Assembly: GCF_000720635.1 (NCBI RefSeq)
Contig: NZ_JOCF01000041.1
Span: forward strand, 1-64,000
Direction: 5' to 3'
Length of the DNA stretch: 64,000 nt
DNA from: Streptomyces sp. NRRL WC-3742
Lineage (GTDB): Bacteria; Actinomycetota; Actinomycetes; Streptomycetales; Streptomycetaceae
In this document: piece after piece, positions 19,429 to 28,155 of the stretch
Position numbering within the stretch: the stretch's first letter is position 1
Layout of the letters: each line of letters opens with the position of its first letter
The notes under the pieces: generated by a model
Seen by the model: the letters and a program-made list of their open reading frames with translations, nothing else
What the model was told of the DNA's origin: nothing
The model's database searches: none
Made by a program: the position numbers and the translations under genes

Positions 19429-19443
19429 CACGTCTAGGACGTG
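19429..19443 (-). promoter_or_regulatory. Short dyad upstream of the ECF sigma gene
   Basis: CACGTC-TAG-GACGTG, a perfect 6-bp inverted repeat with 3-nt spacer, lies 39 nt before the sigma start in the 97-nt mycP-sigma gap. GGAAC at minus-strand positions further upstream resembles an ECF minus-35 element, but the spacing to a GTC minus-10 is wrong. I therefore report only the dyad. Confidence 0.3.
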
Positions 19444-19487
19444 GTGAGCGGCGGCCGGTGTTACAGACCCGTTCGGCCCTGTTCCGC

Positions 19488-20765
19488 TCAGCCTTGTTCG
19501 GAGGAGCGCCGACGGTGGTCGCGCAGCACCACGCCGCCGCCGATCAGCAGGGCGACCAGCAGCGCGCCGACGCCGAGCACGTACGTCGCGGTGCGCCCGT
19601 CCCGGTCGGCCTGGGTCTCACCGAGGCCCACCGGCTGCGGCACGATCGGCGCGGCCGCCAGCTGCACGGGAGCGTCCTCGACGGGCGCGGACGGCGGGTC
19701 CGCGGGCGCCTTGGTGACGGCCTTGACCGGGTCGACCACGCCCCAGCCGATGAAGCGGTTCGGGCCGCGCTCGGTGCGCTGGGCGGTCTGCTCGATCCGG
19801 GCGCGCACCTGGGCGGGGCTCCACTTCGGATGGGCGCCGACGAGCAGCGCGGCCAGCCCGGAGACGTACGGGGCGGCGAAGCTGGTGCCGTTGTCCACGC
19901 ACTGGCCGCCGCCGGGGACGGTGGAGAGCATGTTGACGCCGGGCGCCGCGACCTTCACGAAGGCGCCGTACTGGGAGAACGGCGCGCGCTCGTTGTTGCG
20001 GTCGGAGGCGCCGACCGCCAGGACGGTCGGGAAGGCGGCCGGGTAGGTGTCGCCCTCCTTGCCGTCGTTGCCGGTGGAGGCGACGACCACGGCGTTCCTC
20101 TGCTCGGCGTACTGGACGGCCGCCAGGAGGTCCGCGTAGCCGCCGAAGCGGGTGTCGCCCGCGCCGCGCACGTCCTGCGAGATGTTGATGACCCTGGCGC
20201 CGCTGTCGACCGCCTCGTGGATGGCCGCGACCAGGGAGGCGACGTCGCCGTTGCCCTCGGCGTCGTTCTGCCGGATCGAACGGATCTGGGCCATCGGGGC
20301 CAGCCCGACGAACCCGGAGGAGGGGATCCTGCGGGCGGCGATGATGCCGGCCACCTTGGTGCCGTGGCCGACCGGGTCGTCCGTGGACTTTCCCTCGACC
20401 GGCTGCTTGGTCTCCTTGTTGACCAGCAGGTTGCGGCCCTCGACGACCGCGTCCTTCAGCTGCGGGTTGCGGACGTCCACGCCGGTGTCGATGACGGCGA
20501 CCGTCACGCCCTCGCCCTTGGGCTTGCCCTCGCCCACGGGCTTGTCGTCCTGCCACAGCTCGTCCAGCAGCAGCCGCTGCAGGGACCAGGGGACGGTCGG
20601 CACGTCCGGGGCGGGCTTGGGGCAGTCGCCCGCGGCGGCTATGCCCGGGCCGTCCGCGTGCGCGGGGGCGGCGAGCGGGCCGCCCAGCACTGCGAGCGCG
20701 GCCAGTGCCGCGGCGGCCCTGCGGTAGCCGTGTCCGGACACCCTGCCACTCCTCATGTCGTCCAC
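19488..20765 (-). CDS. mycP: Mycosin (type VII secretion-associated subtilisin-like protease)
   Basis: MycP is a membrane-anchored serine protease needed for ESX function and complex stability. The 425-residue precursor has a signal peptide (about residues 13-37). The subtilase triad is D93 (VIDTGVDV), H134 (GHGTKVAG) and S295 (NGTSFAAP), with oxyanion N233 (STGND). A C-terminal transmembrane helix (about 391-412) is followed by a short Arg-rich tail, placing the protease outside the membrane. The GTG at 20765 is used; the ATG at 20756 with GGTGG 5 nt upstream is an equally good start. It follows esxA by 93 nt in the same direction. Confidence 0.93.
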   Translation of the reverse strand: MDDMRSGRVSGHGYRRAAAALAALAVLGGPLAAPAHADGPGIAAAGDCPKPAPDVPTVPWSLQRLLLDELWQDDKPVGEGKPKGEGVTVAVIDTGVDVRNPQLKDAVVEGRNLLVNKETKQPVEGKSTDDPVGHGTKVAGIIAARRIPSSGFVGLAPMAQIRSIRQNDAEGNGDVASLVAAIHEAVDSGARVINISQDVRGAGDTRFGGYADLLAAVQYAEQRNAVVVASTGNDGKEGDTYPAAFPTVLAVGASDRNNERAPFSQYGAFVKVAAPGVNMLSTVPGGGQCVDNGTSFAAPYVSGLAALLVGAHPKWSPAQVRARIEQTAQRTERGPNRFIGWGVVDPVKAVTKAPADPPSAPVEDAPVQLAAAPIVPQPVGLGETQADRDGRTATYVLGVGALLVALLIGGGVVLRDHRRRSSEQG

Positions 20766-20858
20766 CCCGTGTCGCGCGTCGGGGGCGGGCGCCCGTGAAC
20801 CGGGTACCCACCCCCTGTCGTCGTTCCCGCCCGGGCTACCCGATCAGCCCTGGCCGGA

Positions 20859-21152
20859 TCAGCCCTGCCAGAGCTTGGCGTTGGCGTCCTCGGTGTTCTT
20901 GTAGCTCAGCGCGGCCTGGTCCAGCGAGGTGGCGATCTGCCCGCAGACGGTCTGGATGTGCGCGGCCTTGGTGTCCCACTGCGTCTGGTGGGCCTGGTAG
21001 CCCTCCTGGGCCGCGCCCTGCCAGCTGGCGGCGATGCGCTTGACGTCGCCCTTGAGGTCGTTGAGCAGGTGGTCGATCCGGGAGGCGACGCCCTTCACCT
21101 CCTCGGCGGCGTGGTGGACGGTCTGGAAGTTGACGAGGATGTGGTCGGTCAC
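20859..21152 (-). CDS. esxA: WXG100 family secreted protein (EsxA-type)
   Basis: This is a small helical-hairpin ESX substrate, normally secreted as a heterodimer with its partner. The 97-residue product has the central WXG turn (SWQGAAQEGY, residues about 43-52) and a C-terminal YxxxE secretion signal (YKNTE). The GTG start has GGGAG 7 nt upstream. It is the second gene of a two-gene unit after the 102-residue WXG100 gene (88-nt gap). The EsxA/EsxB naming follows Streptomyces gene order and could be swapped. Confidence 0.92.
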   Translation of the reverse strand: MTDHILVNFQTVHHAAEEVKGVASRIDHLLNDLKGDVKRIAASWQGAAQEGYQAHQTQWDTKAAHIQTVCGQIATSLDQAALSYKNTEDANAKLWQG

Positions 21153-21240
21153 GATGTTCTCCCTGGACGAGGATCGGGCGCCGGCGATGGAGGACGCCCG
21201 GTGGAGCGGGGGTGCGGACGAATGCGGACGGGTGCGGCGA

Positions 21241-21549
21241 TCAGCCCTGGGCGCCGGTGAACTGCTGCGCCTGCTCGGCCTCGGTGCGCGCGTACTGCTG
21301 GGTCGTCCGCTCGATCGCTTCCTGGATCGCGTGCAGGGACGCGTTCAGCGCCTTCACGTCCTCGGTGAACGAGTGCTGCAGGTTCTTGTAGGCGGTCGCC
21401 GCCTGGCCCTGCCAGCCGCCGGTGATGTTGCTGACCGTGTTGATGAGCTTCGTCTGCTCCTGCTGGATCTTCTGGATCGCCTCACCGATCCGCTTGGCGA
21501 AAGCGGTCATCTCCTGCGCGGTCATCGTGAACTGGCCCGAACCCGACAT
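21241..21549 (-). CDS. esxB: WXG100 family secreted protein (EsxB-type)
   Basis: The 102-residue WXG100 protein has the WXG motif in GGWQGQAATAY (about residues 44-54) and a C-terminal YxxxE motif (YARTE). It is the likely heterodimer partner of the downstream 97-residue protein and the first gene of the esx transcript. An ATG start with GGAG close upstream is used. A plausible housekeeping promoter and a 7-bp stem lie just upstream (21612-21665). Secretion would use EccC recognition of the C-terminal tail, as known for the family. Confidence 0.92.
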   Translation of the reverse strand: MSGSGQFTMTAQEMTAFAKRIGEAIQKIQQEQTKLINTVSNITGGWQGQAATAYKNLQHSFTEDVKALNASLHAIQEAIERTTQQYARTEAEQAQQFTGAQG

Positions 21550-21611
21550 GCTCCACGTCCCCCATGAGAAACATCCTGTGTACGGACGGGCCGGGAGTGG
21601 CCTGCCCGCAG

Positions 21612-21665
21612 CATCACCCTGGTGATGTCCAGGAGCACTGTAGTCGGCATACGCAGCTCACCCAA
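21612..21665 (-). promoter_or_regulatory. Predicted esxBA promoter with downstream dyad
   Basis: On the minus strand TTGGGT (21660-21665), 17 nt, TACAGT (21637-21642). A perfect 7-bp dyad CATCACC-CT-GGTGATG (21612-21627) begins near the expected transcription start, about 65-80 nt upstream of the esxB start codon. It could be an operator or a 5-prime stem. Its left half fits a BldD-type box but the right half does not. Confidence 0.4.
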
Positions 21666-21729
21666 CACAGTTGCTCCGGCAGTTACCAGACCATGACACA
21701 GGGCCAACTCCGTTGCCCAGAGCGGTCGG

Positions 21730-23391
21730 TCAGGCGTTCTGGGGCTGCGCCGCGCCCTTGGCGGTGAGCGGCGGACCGGCCGGCACCAGGTTCGACCACC
21801 TGAGCGGTACGGGCAGCGGCTGGAGGCCCTGGTAGCCCAGCCTCGCCTGGTTGCCGCCCGGCTCGTCCTGCTGCGGCGCCGGCTGCTGCTGATCGCCCGC
21901 GACCGGCGTGGGTGCGGCCGAACTCGGCTTCGCCGTCGGCGACTTGGCGCCACCGGAGGGAGCGGTCGGCCCGTCGCCGTTGGAGGGCACCGAGTAGCGC
22001 AGCCCGGTCTCGGTGATCAGGAAGTCCGTGCCGGAGCCGCCCGCGGAGGCGTCCACCGCGCGGTAGAACAGGCCGTGACCGGGCGTCACGTAGGCGGCGC
22101 CGGCGCCGTTGTTGTACGGCGCCGGGTACGCGGGCCCCGCCCAGACGCTGCGCCGGTCCGTCCTCCCGTCCTCGGCGACGCCGTCGTAGGTGCTGCACAC
22201 CACCTGGCGGCGCCGGTCCTCCTGCGGGTCCTTCCAGTTGTTCACCGGCGCCCCGGTCCGCAGCGGCCAGTCGTCCCCCGTGCCGGGCAGTTTGACGTCG
22301 CTCCCGCGCAGGGACTGGTCGGCCGGGGTCATCGCGTCGCTGCGCGGCTGCTTGTCCTGGTCGTACTTGTAGAGCATCCCGTAGGCCGGGTTCTGCCGGA
22401 TCAGCTCCGCCTGGAACGCGGTGATCACGTACAGCTGGTCCTTGCCGACGACGTAGTGGCGGTCCTGGTAGTGCACCAGGCGCCCGACCTTGCGGTCCGC
22501 CAGGTTGTCCAGCTCCACCCGGGAGTTGGCGCCCTGGGTGTCGCCCACCTCCTTGACGTCCGGGAAGGTGATCGGGGTGCCGGGCACCAGCGTCTCCAGC
22601 CACTCCCGCTTGACCCGCTGCGGCACCGCGTTGGGCCCGAACACGGCCGTGACCAGCGACTTCCGCTCCACGTCGCCCGACTGCGGCCCGATCTCGTGCC
22701 GACGGCCCTGGGCGTCCACCAGGAACACCGGCGCGGCGCCCTGGCCCTGGGCCGAACCCGCCGACACCTGCTGGTCGTCCGCCTGCTGCACCAGCAGCAG
22801 CTGGTCCGGGGCGAGCATGCGGTCCCTGGCCGCCAGCGCCGCCGCGTCCTGACCGGCCGCCACGAACACCGCCTGGTTGACGGTCGCCTGCTTGTCGTCC
22901 GAGCCCGGGCGGTCGCAGACCGACCACTTCATCGACTGGCCGGCGTTGTCCTTGCTCGGCAACTTGTCCGGCGCATACGGGATCCCGATCGTCGGACCGT
23001 GGTTCGGGTAGCGGTCCAGCACGTCGTCGTCGACCACCACCACCTTGGCGTCGGCGGGCAGCACCAGCCGCGCCGAGGACATGTTCAACACCTGGTGCAG
23101 CCGCTTCGTCCTCCCGTCCGGGTCCGTCAGGATCACGTACCGGGTGGTCGACTTCTTGCCCTGGATGATGGCCTTGCCCTCGTCCCAGTGCAGCGGCGCG
23201 CTCGGCTTGAACACCCCCCAGACGCCGAAGCCGGCCACGATCAGCGTCCCCGCCAGGACACTCGGCAGCACCGCCTTGACCGGCCGCGGCGCGTCCTCGT
23301 CGCTGCCGCCGCCGGAGGGCAGCAGGAAGGCCCCCACCGTGCGCTTCCTGGCGAAGGTGTACGCGTTCAGCTCGTCCCGGCGCGATGCCAT
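21730..23391 (-). CDS. eccB: Type VII secretion membrane protein EccB
   Basis: EccB is a bitopic core component of the ESX membrane complex with a large periplasmic-side domain. The 553-residue product starts with the family N-terminus MASRRDELNAYTFARKRTVG and has one transmembrane helix (about 44-65). The long repeat-containing extracytoplasmic domain contains the typical VNQAVFVAA and ITETGLRYSVP segments. A Pro/Ala/Gln-rich linker (about 470-515) precedes the last part. The ATG at 23391 was chosen from this N-terminus; the frame stays open 39 codons further upstream without similarity. It is divergent from eccE and upstream of esxBA on the same strand. Confidence 0.93.
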   Translation of the reverse strand: MASRRDELNAYTFARKRTVGAFLLPSGGGSDEDAPRPVKAVLPSVLAGTLIVAGFGVWGVFKPSAPLHWDEGKAIIQGKKSTTRYVILTDPDGRTKRLHQVLNMSSARLVLPADAKVVVVDDDVLDRYPNHGPTIGIPYAPDKLPSKDNAGQSMKWSVCDRPGSDDKQATVNQAVFVAAGQDAAALAARDRMLAPDQLLLVQQADDQQVSAGSAQGQGAAPVFLVDAQGRRHEIGPQSGDVERKSLVTAVFGPNAVPQRVKREWLETLVPGTPITFPDVKEVGDTQGANSRVELDNLADRKVGRLVHYQDRHYVVGKDQLYVITAFQAELIRQNPAYGMLYKYDQDKQPRSDAMTPADQSLRGSDVKLPGTGDDWPLRTGAPVNNWKDPQEDRRRQVVCSTYDGVAEDGRTDRRSVWAGPAYPAPYNNGAGAAYVTPGHGLFYRAVDASAGGSGTDFLITETGLRYSVPSNGDGPTAPSGGAKSPTAKPSSAAPTPVAGDQQQPAPQQDEPGGNQARLGYQGLQPLPVPLRWSNLVPAGPPLTAKGAAQPQNA

Positions 23392-23403
23392 GTGCTCGTC
23401 GTC

Positions 23404-23445
23404 CCCCTTGTCGGACTTGCCTGCCGCACCTGCCCCTTGTCGGAC
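23404..23445 (-). repeat. 13-bp direct repeat in the eccB leader
   Basis: CCCCTTGTCGGAC occurs at 23404-23416 and again at 23433-23445 (period 29) in the 167-nt eccB/eccE divergent gap, immediately before the eccB start. It could be a regulator site pair or part of the promoter region; nothing more can be said. Confidence 0.4.
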
Positions 23446-23558
23446 CGTCGGACCCGAACCCTCTACGATGCGGCAGCGGACGGTGAGTACGGTACGGGTA
23501 CGGTCCACGAACCAGCCAGCCGGGCCGCGACAACCGAGTCAGAGAGGGCCACCGGGGG

Positions 23559-24947
23559 ATGCCTAGCCAGACCGCTCGACGACGCCGCGGCAACGCCCGG
23601 GAGGAGGGGTCGCGCCGCGCCGCGCACGCACCGGCTCCGGCACCCGCCCCCACCTCGCCGCGAAGCCCCGGCGGAGGGCCCGTCAGCGTGCGGGTCAACC
23701 CCCGACCCGGGCTGCTCGGCGGCAGGTTGAGGCTCCACCAGCTCGTCCTGGTCGAGGTCGCCGCCGCCCTCGTCGCCGTCGGCTGGACGATCAGCCGCCC
23801 CGTCGCGGCCGGCTTCGGCGCTGTCTCCCTGGTGCTGCTCCTGATCGCCGTGCTCCGGCTGCGCGGCCGCAGCCTGCCCGAACTGCTGCGGGTGCGCGCC
23901 GACCTCAAGTCCCGCCGCCGCCAGGCCCGTACGCTGCTGCCCCCGGCCGGCACCGACCCGGCCCTGGCTCCCGTCCTGGAGCTCGAACCCGCGCTGCGCA
24001 CCTGCACCCACGCCACCGAGGCCGACTTCGGCGGCCGCCCGGTGCGCCGCGAGACCGGCATGGTCGGCGACGGGACGTTCCTCACCTCGGTGCTGCTCGT
24101 CCAGGCCAAGGACCAGCCGCTGCGCCCGGTGCGCACCACCCTGCCGCTGCCGCTGGACGTGATCTGTTCGGCGCTCACCGTCGACGACATCGCCCTGGAG
24201 TCGGTGCAGCTCGTCCAGCACACCCAGCCCGCCCCCGCCAAGCACCTGCCCGAGCAGTCGCTCGCCGCCCGCGCCTACCGCGAACTGCCCGACGGCACCG
24301 CCACCCCCGGGCTGCGGCTCACCTGGATCGCCCTCAAGCTCGACCCGGAACGCGCCGCCGCGGCCGTACGGGCCAGGGGCGGCGGCGAGGAGGGCGCCCG
24401 CAAGGCCCTCCAGCGGGTGACCGACCAGCTCGCCGGGCGGCTCAACAGCTCCGGGTTCAACGCGACCGTGCTCGACGAACGCGAGCTCATCGCCGCCCTG
24501 GCCATCTCCACCTGCGCCAACCCGATCGCCGTCGCCGGCCGCCGGGGCACCGGCAGCGGCGGCGGCACCACCCGCCGCACCCAGGAGGGCAACCGCTTCT
24601 GGCGCATCGACGACCGCTGGCACAGCACCTACTGGATCTCCCGCTGGCCGCAGCTGGGCCGCCCCAACGGCGCCCCCGGCCGGATCGGCGCCCCGGACCT
24701 CGTCAACCTGATGACCGGCTCCCCCGCGCTGGCCAGCACCTTCAGCCTCACCGCCGGACACGGCACCGGCGGCTCGGTGACGGTCAGCGGGCACCTGCGG
24801 GTGACCGGGCGCAACGAGGACGAGATCGGGGAGCTCGGCCGCCAGGTGGAGACCAGGGCGCAGAGCGCGGGCCTGGGCCTCCTCCGGCTCGACCTGGAGC
24901 AGGCCCCCGGCATGCTCGCCACCCTGCCGCTGGGAGGAACGTCCTGA
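23559..24947 (+). CDS. eccE: Type VII secretion protein EccE
   Basis: EccE is the outer subunit of the ESX core complex. The 462-residue product has a basic, Pro/Ala-rich N-terminal 50 residues. Two transmembrane helices (about 61-79 and 82-101) follow, then a soluble EccE domain with segments such as TFLTSVLLVQAKDQPLRP and HSTYWISRWPQ. The ATG has a GGGGG-type site upstream. Its stop overlaps the next gene start by 1 nt (TGATG), so the two are translationally coupled. It faces eccB across a shared control region. Confidence 0.85.
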   Translation: MPSQTARRRRGNAREEGSRRAAHAPAPAPAPTSPRSPGGGPVSVRVNPRPGLLGGRLRLHQLVLVEVAAALVAVGWTISRPVAAGFGAVSLVLLLIAVLRLRGRSLPELLRVRADLKSRRRQARTLLPPAGTDPALAPVLELEPALRTCTHATEADFGGRPVRRETGMVGDGTFLTSVLLVQAKDQPLRPVRTTLPLPLDVICSALTVDDIALESVQLVQHTQPAPAKHLPEQSLAARAYRELPDGTATPGLRLTWIALKLDPERAAAAVRARGGGEEGARKALQRVTDQLAGRLNSSGFNATVLDERELIAALAISTCANPIAVAGRRGTGSGGGTTRRTQEGNRFWRIDDRWHSTYWISRWPQLGRPNGAPGRIGAPDLVNLMTGSPALASTFSLTAGHGTGGSVTVSGHLRVTGRNEDEIGELGRQVETRAQSAGLGLLRLDLEQAPGMLATLPLGGTS

Positions 24948-25714
24948 TGGCCTACCAGACCCACCCCTCCCCCGGGCCGACGCCCGGCGCCGAACGCCCC
25001 CGCGTACGGCCGCGCGTGCTGCCCGGCTTCGGGCTGCGCGGCCCGCGCCGCGAGAAGCACGTGCTGGAGGCTTCCGACCTCGCGGCGATGGCCTTCCCCG
25101 TCGGCGACGACGGCGTGGTGATCGGCGTCGACCCGCAGGGCCTGCCCGCCGTGCTCGGCCTCTTCCGCCCCAGCGCGTACGACCTGGTGCTGGTCGGCGG
25201 CGTGTGGACGGCGCAGATCATCGCGCTGCGGGCCGCCGCGATCGGCGCCCGGGTCGCGGTGGAGACCGCCCGCGCCCAGCTGTGGGGCCCGATGGCGCAG
25301 GCCGCGGGCGGCGGACAGCCCTGCGTGACGGTCCACCAGGTCGGGCGGCTCGGCCCGCAGGGCGCCTCCGTCGCCTCGCCGGTGCTGGTCGTACGCGACC
25401 TCGGCGCCCGCCCGCCGCGCAGCCGCCTCTCCGCCGCGCCCTGGCAGACCACCCTGACCCTGCTGCCGTACCTGGGCCCCAACGCGAGCCGGGTCCTCAA
25501 TGCCGCCGACCTGGTCGGCGTCCAGCGGATCTCCCCGCAGGAGGCGGAACTGACGGGCCGGGTGCTGTCCCTGCCGCCCGAGGACGTGGCGGCGCTGCCC
25601 ACCCTCGGCGACGACCTCACCCTGTGGTCCACGCGGATGCGGCGCCAGTACGTCCGGGCGGTGGCCGGGCAGGCCGAACAGCAGGTGCTCGGCGGGCCGC
25701 GACGGATGGACTGA
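24947..25714 (+). CDS. Conserved ESX-locus protein of unknown function
   Basis: The 255-residue product has no named domain that I recognise. It shows a short Pro-rich N-terminus. A compact alpha/beta region follows with hydrophobic strand-like segments (YDLVLVGGVWTAQIIALRAA near residues 78-97 and SPVLVVRDLG near 140) that resembles a Rossmann-like or RecA-like core without a P-loop. There is no signal peptide or clear transmembrane helix. Its ATG overlaps the eccE stop, which strongly suggests a function tied to EccE or the ESX complex. Confidence 0.75.
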   Translation: MAYQTHPSPGPTPGAERPRVRPRVLPGFGLRGPRREKHVLEASDLAAMAFPVGDDGVVIGVDPQGLPAVLGLFRPSAYDLVLVGGVWTAQIIALRAAAIGARVAVETARAQLWGPMAQAAGGGQPCVTVHQVGRLGPQGASVASPVLVVRDLGARPPRSRLSAAPWQTTLTLLPYLGPNASRVLNAADLVGVQRISPQEAELTGRVLSLPPEDVAALPTLGDDLTLWSTRMRRQYVRAVAGQAEQQVLGGPRRMD

Positions 25715-25762
25715 GCCTCGATCGGGAACACGGGCGCCTTCTTCCGGGGTTGCCGTACGGCC

Positions 25763-25781
25763 TAGTCTTTGTTGCGGCAAC
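25763..25781 (+). promoter_or_regulatory. Possible promoter and palindrome before the EspI-like gene
   Basis: TAGTCT (25763-25768) could be a minus-10 element, with TTCTTC 18 nt upstream as a weak minus-35. It is followed directly by the palindrome GTTGC-G-GCAAC (25771-25781) at the expected transcript start. The gene starts at 25823 after GGGAG. Confidence 0.3.
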
Positions 25782-25822
25782 GGCACCGCTGAACAAGCGG
25801 CGGCGAACACGAGGGAGCTCCA

Positions 25823-28093
25823 GTGAGCAGCGATCGGGACGGCGTCTACGTCGGCGACAACGCGGCGGAGGACGAGGACGACTGGTCCGACGCGCCCGAT
25901 TACACTCCCCCGTCCTGGTACGTGCAGACGGATGCCCAGGGGGGCGGTACGTCGGCTGCGGCTCCCGTGACTCCGGCGACTTCGGCGACTTCGGCGGCGG
26001 TTCCGGAGCCTGCTCAGGCTGGGGCTGCGGCTTCGGCTGCGGCTGTTCCGGCCCCTGCCCCTACCCCGGCTCCGGCGCCCGTTCCCGCGCCCGTGGCGCC
26101 GGTGCAGGGCGAGGCGCCGCACGTGCCGTTCCCCACGCCGCAGCCGCCCGCCGTGCACGCCGAGCCCGCTCTGCCGTCGGCTCCGGTTCCGCCGGCCGTT
26201 CCGTCCTCGCCGGTCCCGCCCGTCCCGCCGGTCGCCCAGGCGCCCGCCCACATCCCGGGGCCCGCCGCCGAGTGGCAGCCGCAGGCCGCCCCGCGCTGGC
26301 CGGGCGCGGAGGCGGTGGCCCAGCCGCAGCCCCAGCCGCAGCCGCAGCCCCAGCCCGTTCCGGGCCCGCAGCCGTACCCGGGCGAGGCCGCCCCGAGCCA
26401 GCCGGCCACTCCGCAGACCGTCATGCTGCAGCCCGTCACACCGCAGCCGGTCGCGCCCCAGCCCGTCGCAGCGCAGCCCGTCGCACAGCAGCAGCCCTGG
26501 GCCGCGCAGCCGCCCGTCCAGCAGGCCCCGCCGTCGCCGCAGCCCCCGCAGGTCCCGCAGCCGCAGGCGCAGGCGCCCGTGGACCCGCAGGCCGCGTGGG
26601 CCGCCCAGCAGGCGGTCGCCGCCGCGCAGCAGCCGCAGTCCGTCGCGCCGCCGGTGGACCCGCGCCAGGGCGGCTGGCCCCAGCCCGCCGCCTACCAGCA
26701 GCCGGGACAGCCGGCCCAGCCCGGACAGCAGGGCCGGCCGGAACAGCCGTGGGGCCAGCAGTCCGCAGCCGCCGCCGCGCAGCCCGCCGCGTTCCAGCAG
26801 GCCGCCGCCCCGCAGCAGACCGCGCACGGCGCGCCGCTCGGCTACACCGCCGCCGTCGAGCTGTCCTCGGACCGGCTGCTGCGCAGCCAGCCCAAGCAGC
26901 AGCGCCAGCAGCCCCGCTTCCAGTTCGGCGGCAAGGCCGCGGCGGCCGAGAAGGCCCGCAGGCTGGAGATCATCCGCACCCCGGTGATGAGCTGCTACCG
27001 GATCGCCGTGATCAGCCTCAAGGGCGGCGTCGGCAAGACCACGACCACCACTGCGCTCGGCGCGACCCTGGCCAGCGAGCGCCAGGACAAGGTGATCGCG
27101 ATCGACGCCAACCCGGACGCGGGCACGCTCGGCCGCCGGGTCAAGCGCCAGACCGGCGCGACCATCCGCGACCTGGTGACGGCGATCCCGCACCTGCGCA
27201 GCTACATGGACATCCGTCAGTTCACCTCCCAGGACCTCAACTCGGGCCTGGAGATCCTGGCGAACGACGTCGACCCGGCCGTCTCGACGACCTTCAACGA
27301 CTCGGACTACCGCCAGGTGATCGACGTGCTGGGCCGCCAGTACCCGATCATCCTGACCGACTCCGGCACGGGCCTGCTCTACAGCGCGATGCGCGGGGTG
27401 CTGGACCTGGCCGACCAGCTGATCATCGTCTCCACCCCCAGTGTGGACGGCGCCTCCAGCGCCTCGACCACCCTGGACTGGCTCTCCGCCCACGGCTACG
27501 CCGACCTGGTCCAGCGCAGCATCACGGTGGTCTCCGGGGTGCGCGAGACCAGCAAGCTGATCAAGGTCGAGGACATCGTCGCGCACTTCCAGACCCGCTG
27601 CCGGGGCGTCGTGGTGGTGCCCTTCGACGAGAGCCTGGCGGCCGGCGCCGAGGTCAACCTCGACATGATGCGGCCGAAGGTCCGCGAGGCGTACTTCGAG
27701 CTGGCCACCCTGGTCGGCGAGGACATCGTCCGCGCCCAGCAGGCGGCCGCCCAGCAGCCCAGCTGGCAGCAGCAGGCCCAGACGGCCCCGCAGCCCTACG
27801 CCGACCCGCAGCAGCAGCCCGTGCCGCCCGGTGCGCCCTGGGGGCAGCAGCCCGGCCAGGCGGCGCCCCAGCCCGGCTACGCCTGGCCGCAGCCGCAGCC
27901 GCAGCCGCAGCAGCCCCAACCGCAGCAGCAGGCGCCCGCGCCGCAGAGCACACCGCGGCCGGGGATCGACTACGACTGCGTGTATCCCGCCCCCGGCCAG
28001 CCCCAGCCGTACGCCGACCCGCAGCAGCAGGCCCCCCAGCCCCCGCCGCCGCCCGGTTACGGCTACCCGCCGCCGCAGCCTCCCCAGCAGTGA
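25823..28093 (+). CDS. EspI-like Pro/Gln-rich MinD/ParA-type ATPase of the ESX locus
   Basis: The 756-residue product has an acidic start and a long Pro/Ala/Gln-rich disordered region (about 30-350). A ParA/MinD-type ATPase domain (about 385-640) carries the deviant Walker [15 protein letters not shown] near residue 400 and [16 protein letters not shown] second Pro/Gln-rich tail ends the chain. The same architecture, proline-rich region plus ParA-like ATPase, is that of mycobacterial EspI, an ESX-1 regulator. By analogy it may couple secretion to energy state or place the apparatus in the cell; this is inference. The GTG start has GGGAG upstream. It is the last gene of the ESX locus, ending at a bidirectional terminator. 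Confidence 0.85.
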   Translation: MSSDRDGVYVGDNAAEDEDDWSDAPDYTPPSWYVQTDAQGGGTSAAAPVTPATSATSAAVPEPAQAGAAASAAAVPAPAPTPAPAPVPAPVAPVQGEAPHVPFPTPQPPAVHAEPALPSAPVPPAVPSSPVPPVPPVAQAPAHIPGPAAEWQPQAAPRWPGAEAVAQPQPQPQPQPQPVPGPQPYPGEAAPSQPATPQTVMLQPVTPQPVAPQPVAAQPVAQQQPWAAQPPVQQAPPSPQPPQVPQPQAQAPVDPQAAWAAQQAVAAAQQPQSVAPPVDPRQGGWPQPAAYQQPGQPAQPGQQGRPEQPWGQQSAAAAAQPAAFQQAAAPQQTAHGAPLGYTAAVELSSDRLLRSQPKQQRQQPRFQFGGKAAAAEKARRLEIIRTPVMSCYRIAVISLKGGVGKTTTTTALGATLASERQDKVIAIDANPDAGTLGRRVKRQTGATIRDLVTAIPHLRSYMDIRQFTSQDLNSGLEILANDVDPAVSTTFNDSDYRQVIDVLGRQYPIILTDSGTGLLYSAMRGVLDLADQLIIVSTPSVDGASSASTTLDWLSAHGYADLVQRSITVVSGVRETSKLIKVEDIVAHFQTRCRGVVVVPFDESLAAGAEVNLDMMRPKVREAYFELATLVGEDIVRAQQAAAQQPSWQQQAQTAPQPYADPQQQPVPPGAPWGQQPGQAAPQPGYAWPQPQPQPQQPQPQQQAPAPQSTPRPGIDYDCVYPAPGQPQPYADPQQQAPQPPPPPGYGYPPPQPPQQ

Positions 28094-28096
28094 CGA

Positions 28097-28144
28097 ACGG
28101 GGAAGGGCCCGCCCGAACATCGCGTTCGGCGGGCCCTTCCCCGT
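28097..28144. terminator. Bidirectional terminator, ESX locus / ribF
   Basis: Near-perfect inverted repeat of 21-22 bp with one bulged base (28097-28118 against 28124-28144, core GGGGAAGGGCCCGCC) and a 5-nt loop. It lies between the convergent EspI-like gene and ribF and marks the right end of the ESX locus. Confidence 0.85.
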
Positions 28145-28155
28145 GTCACCGGCGC

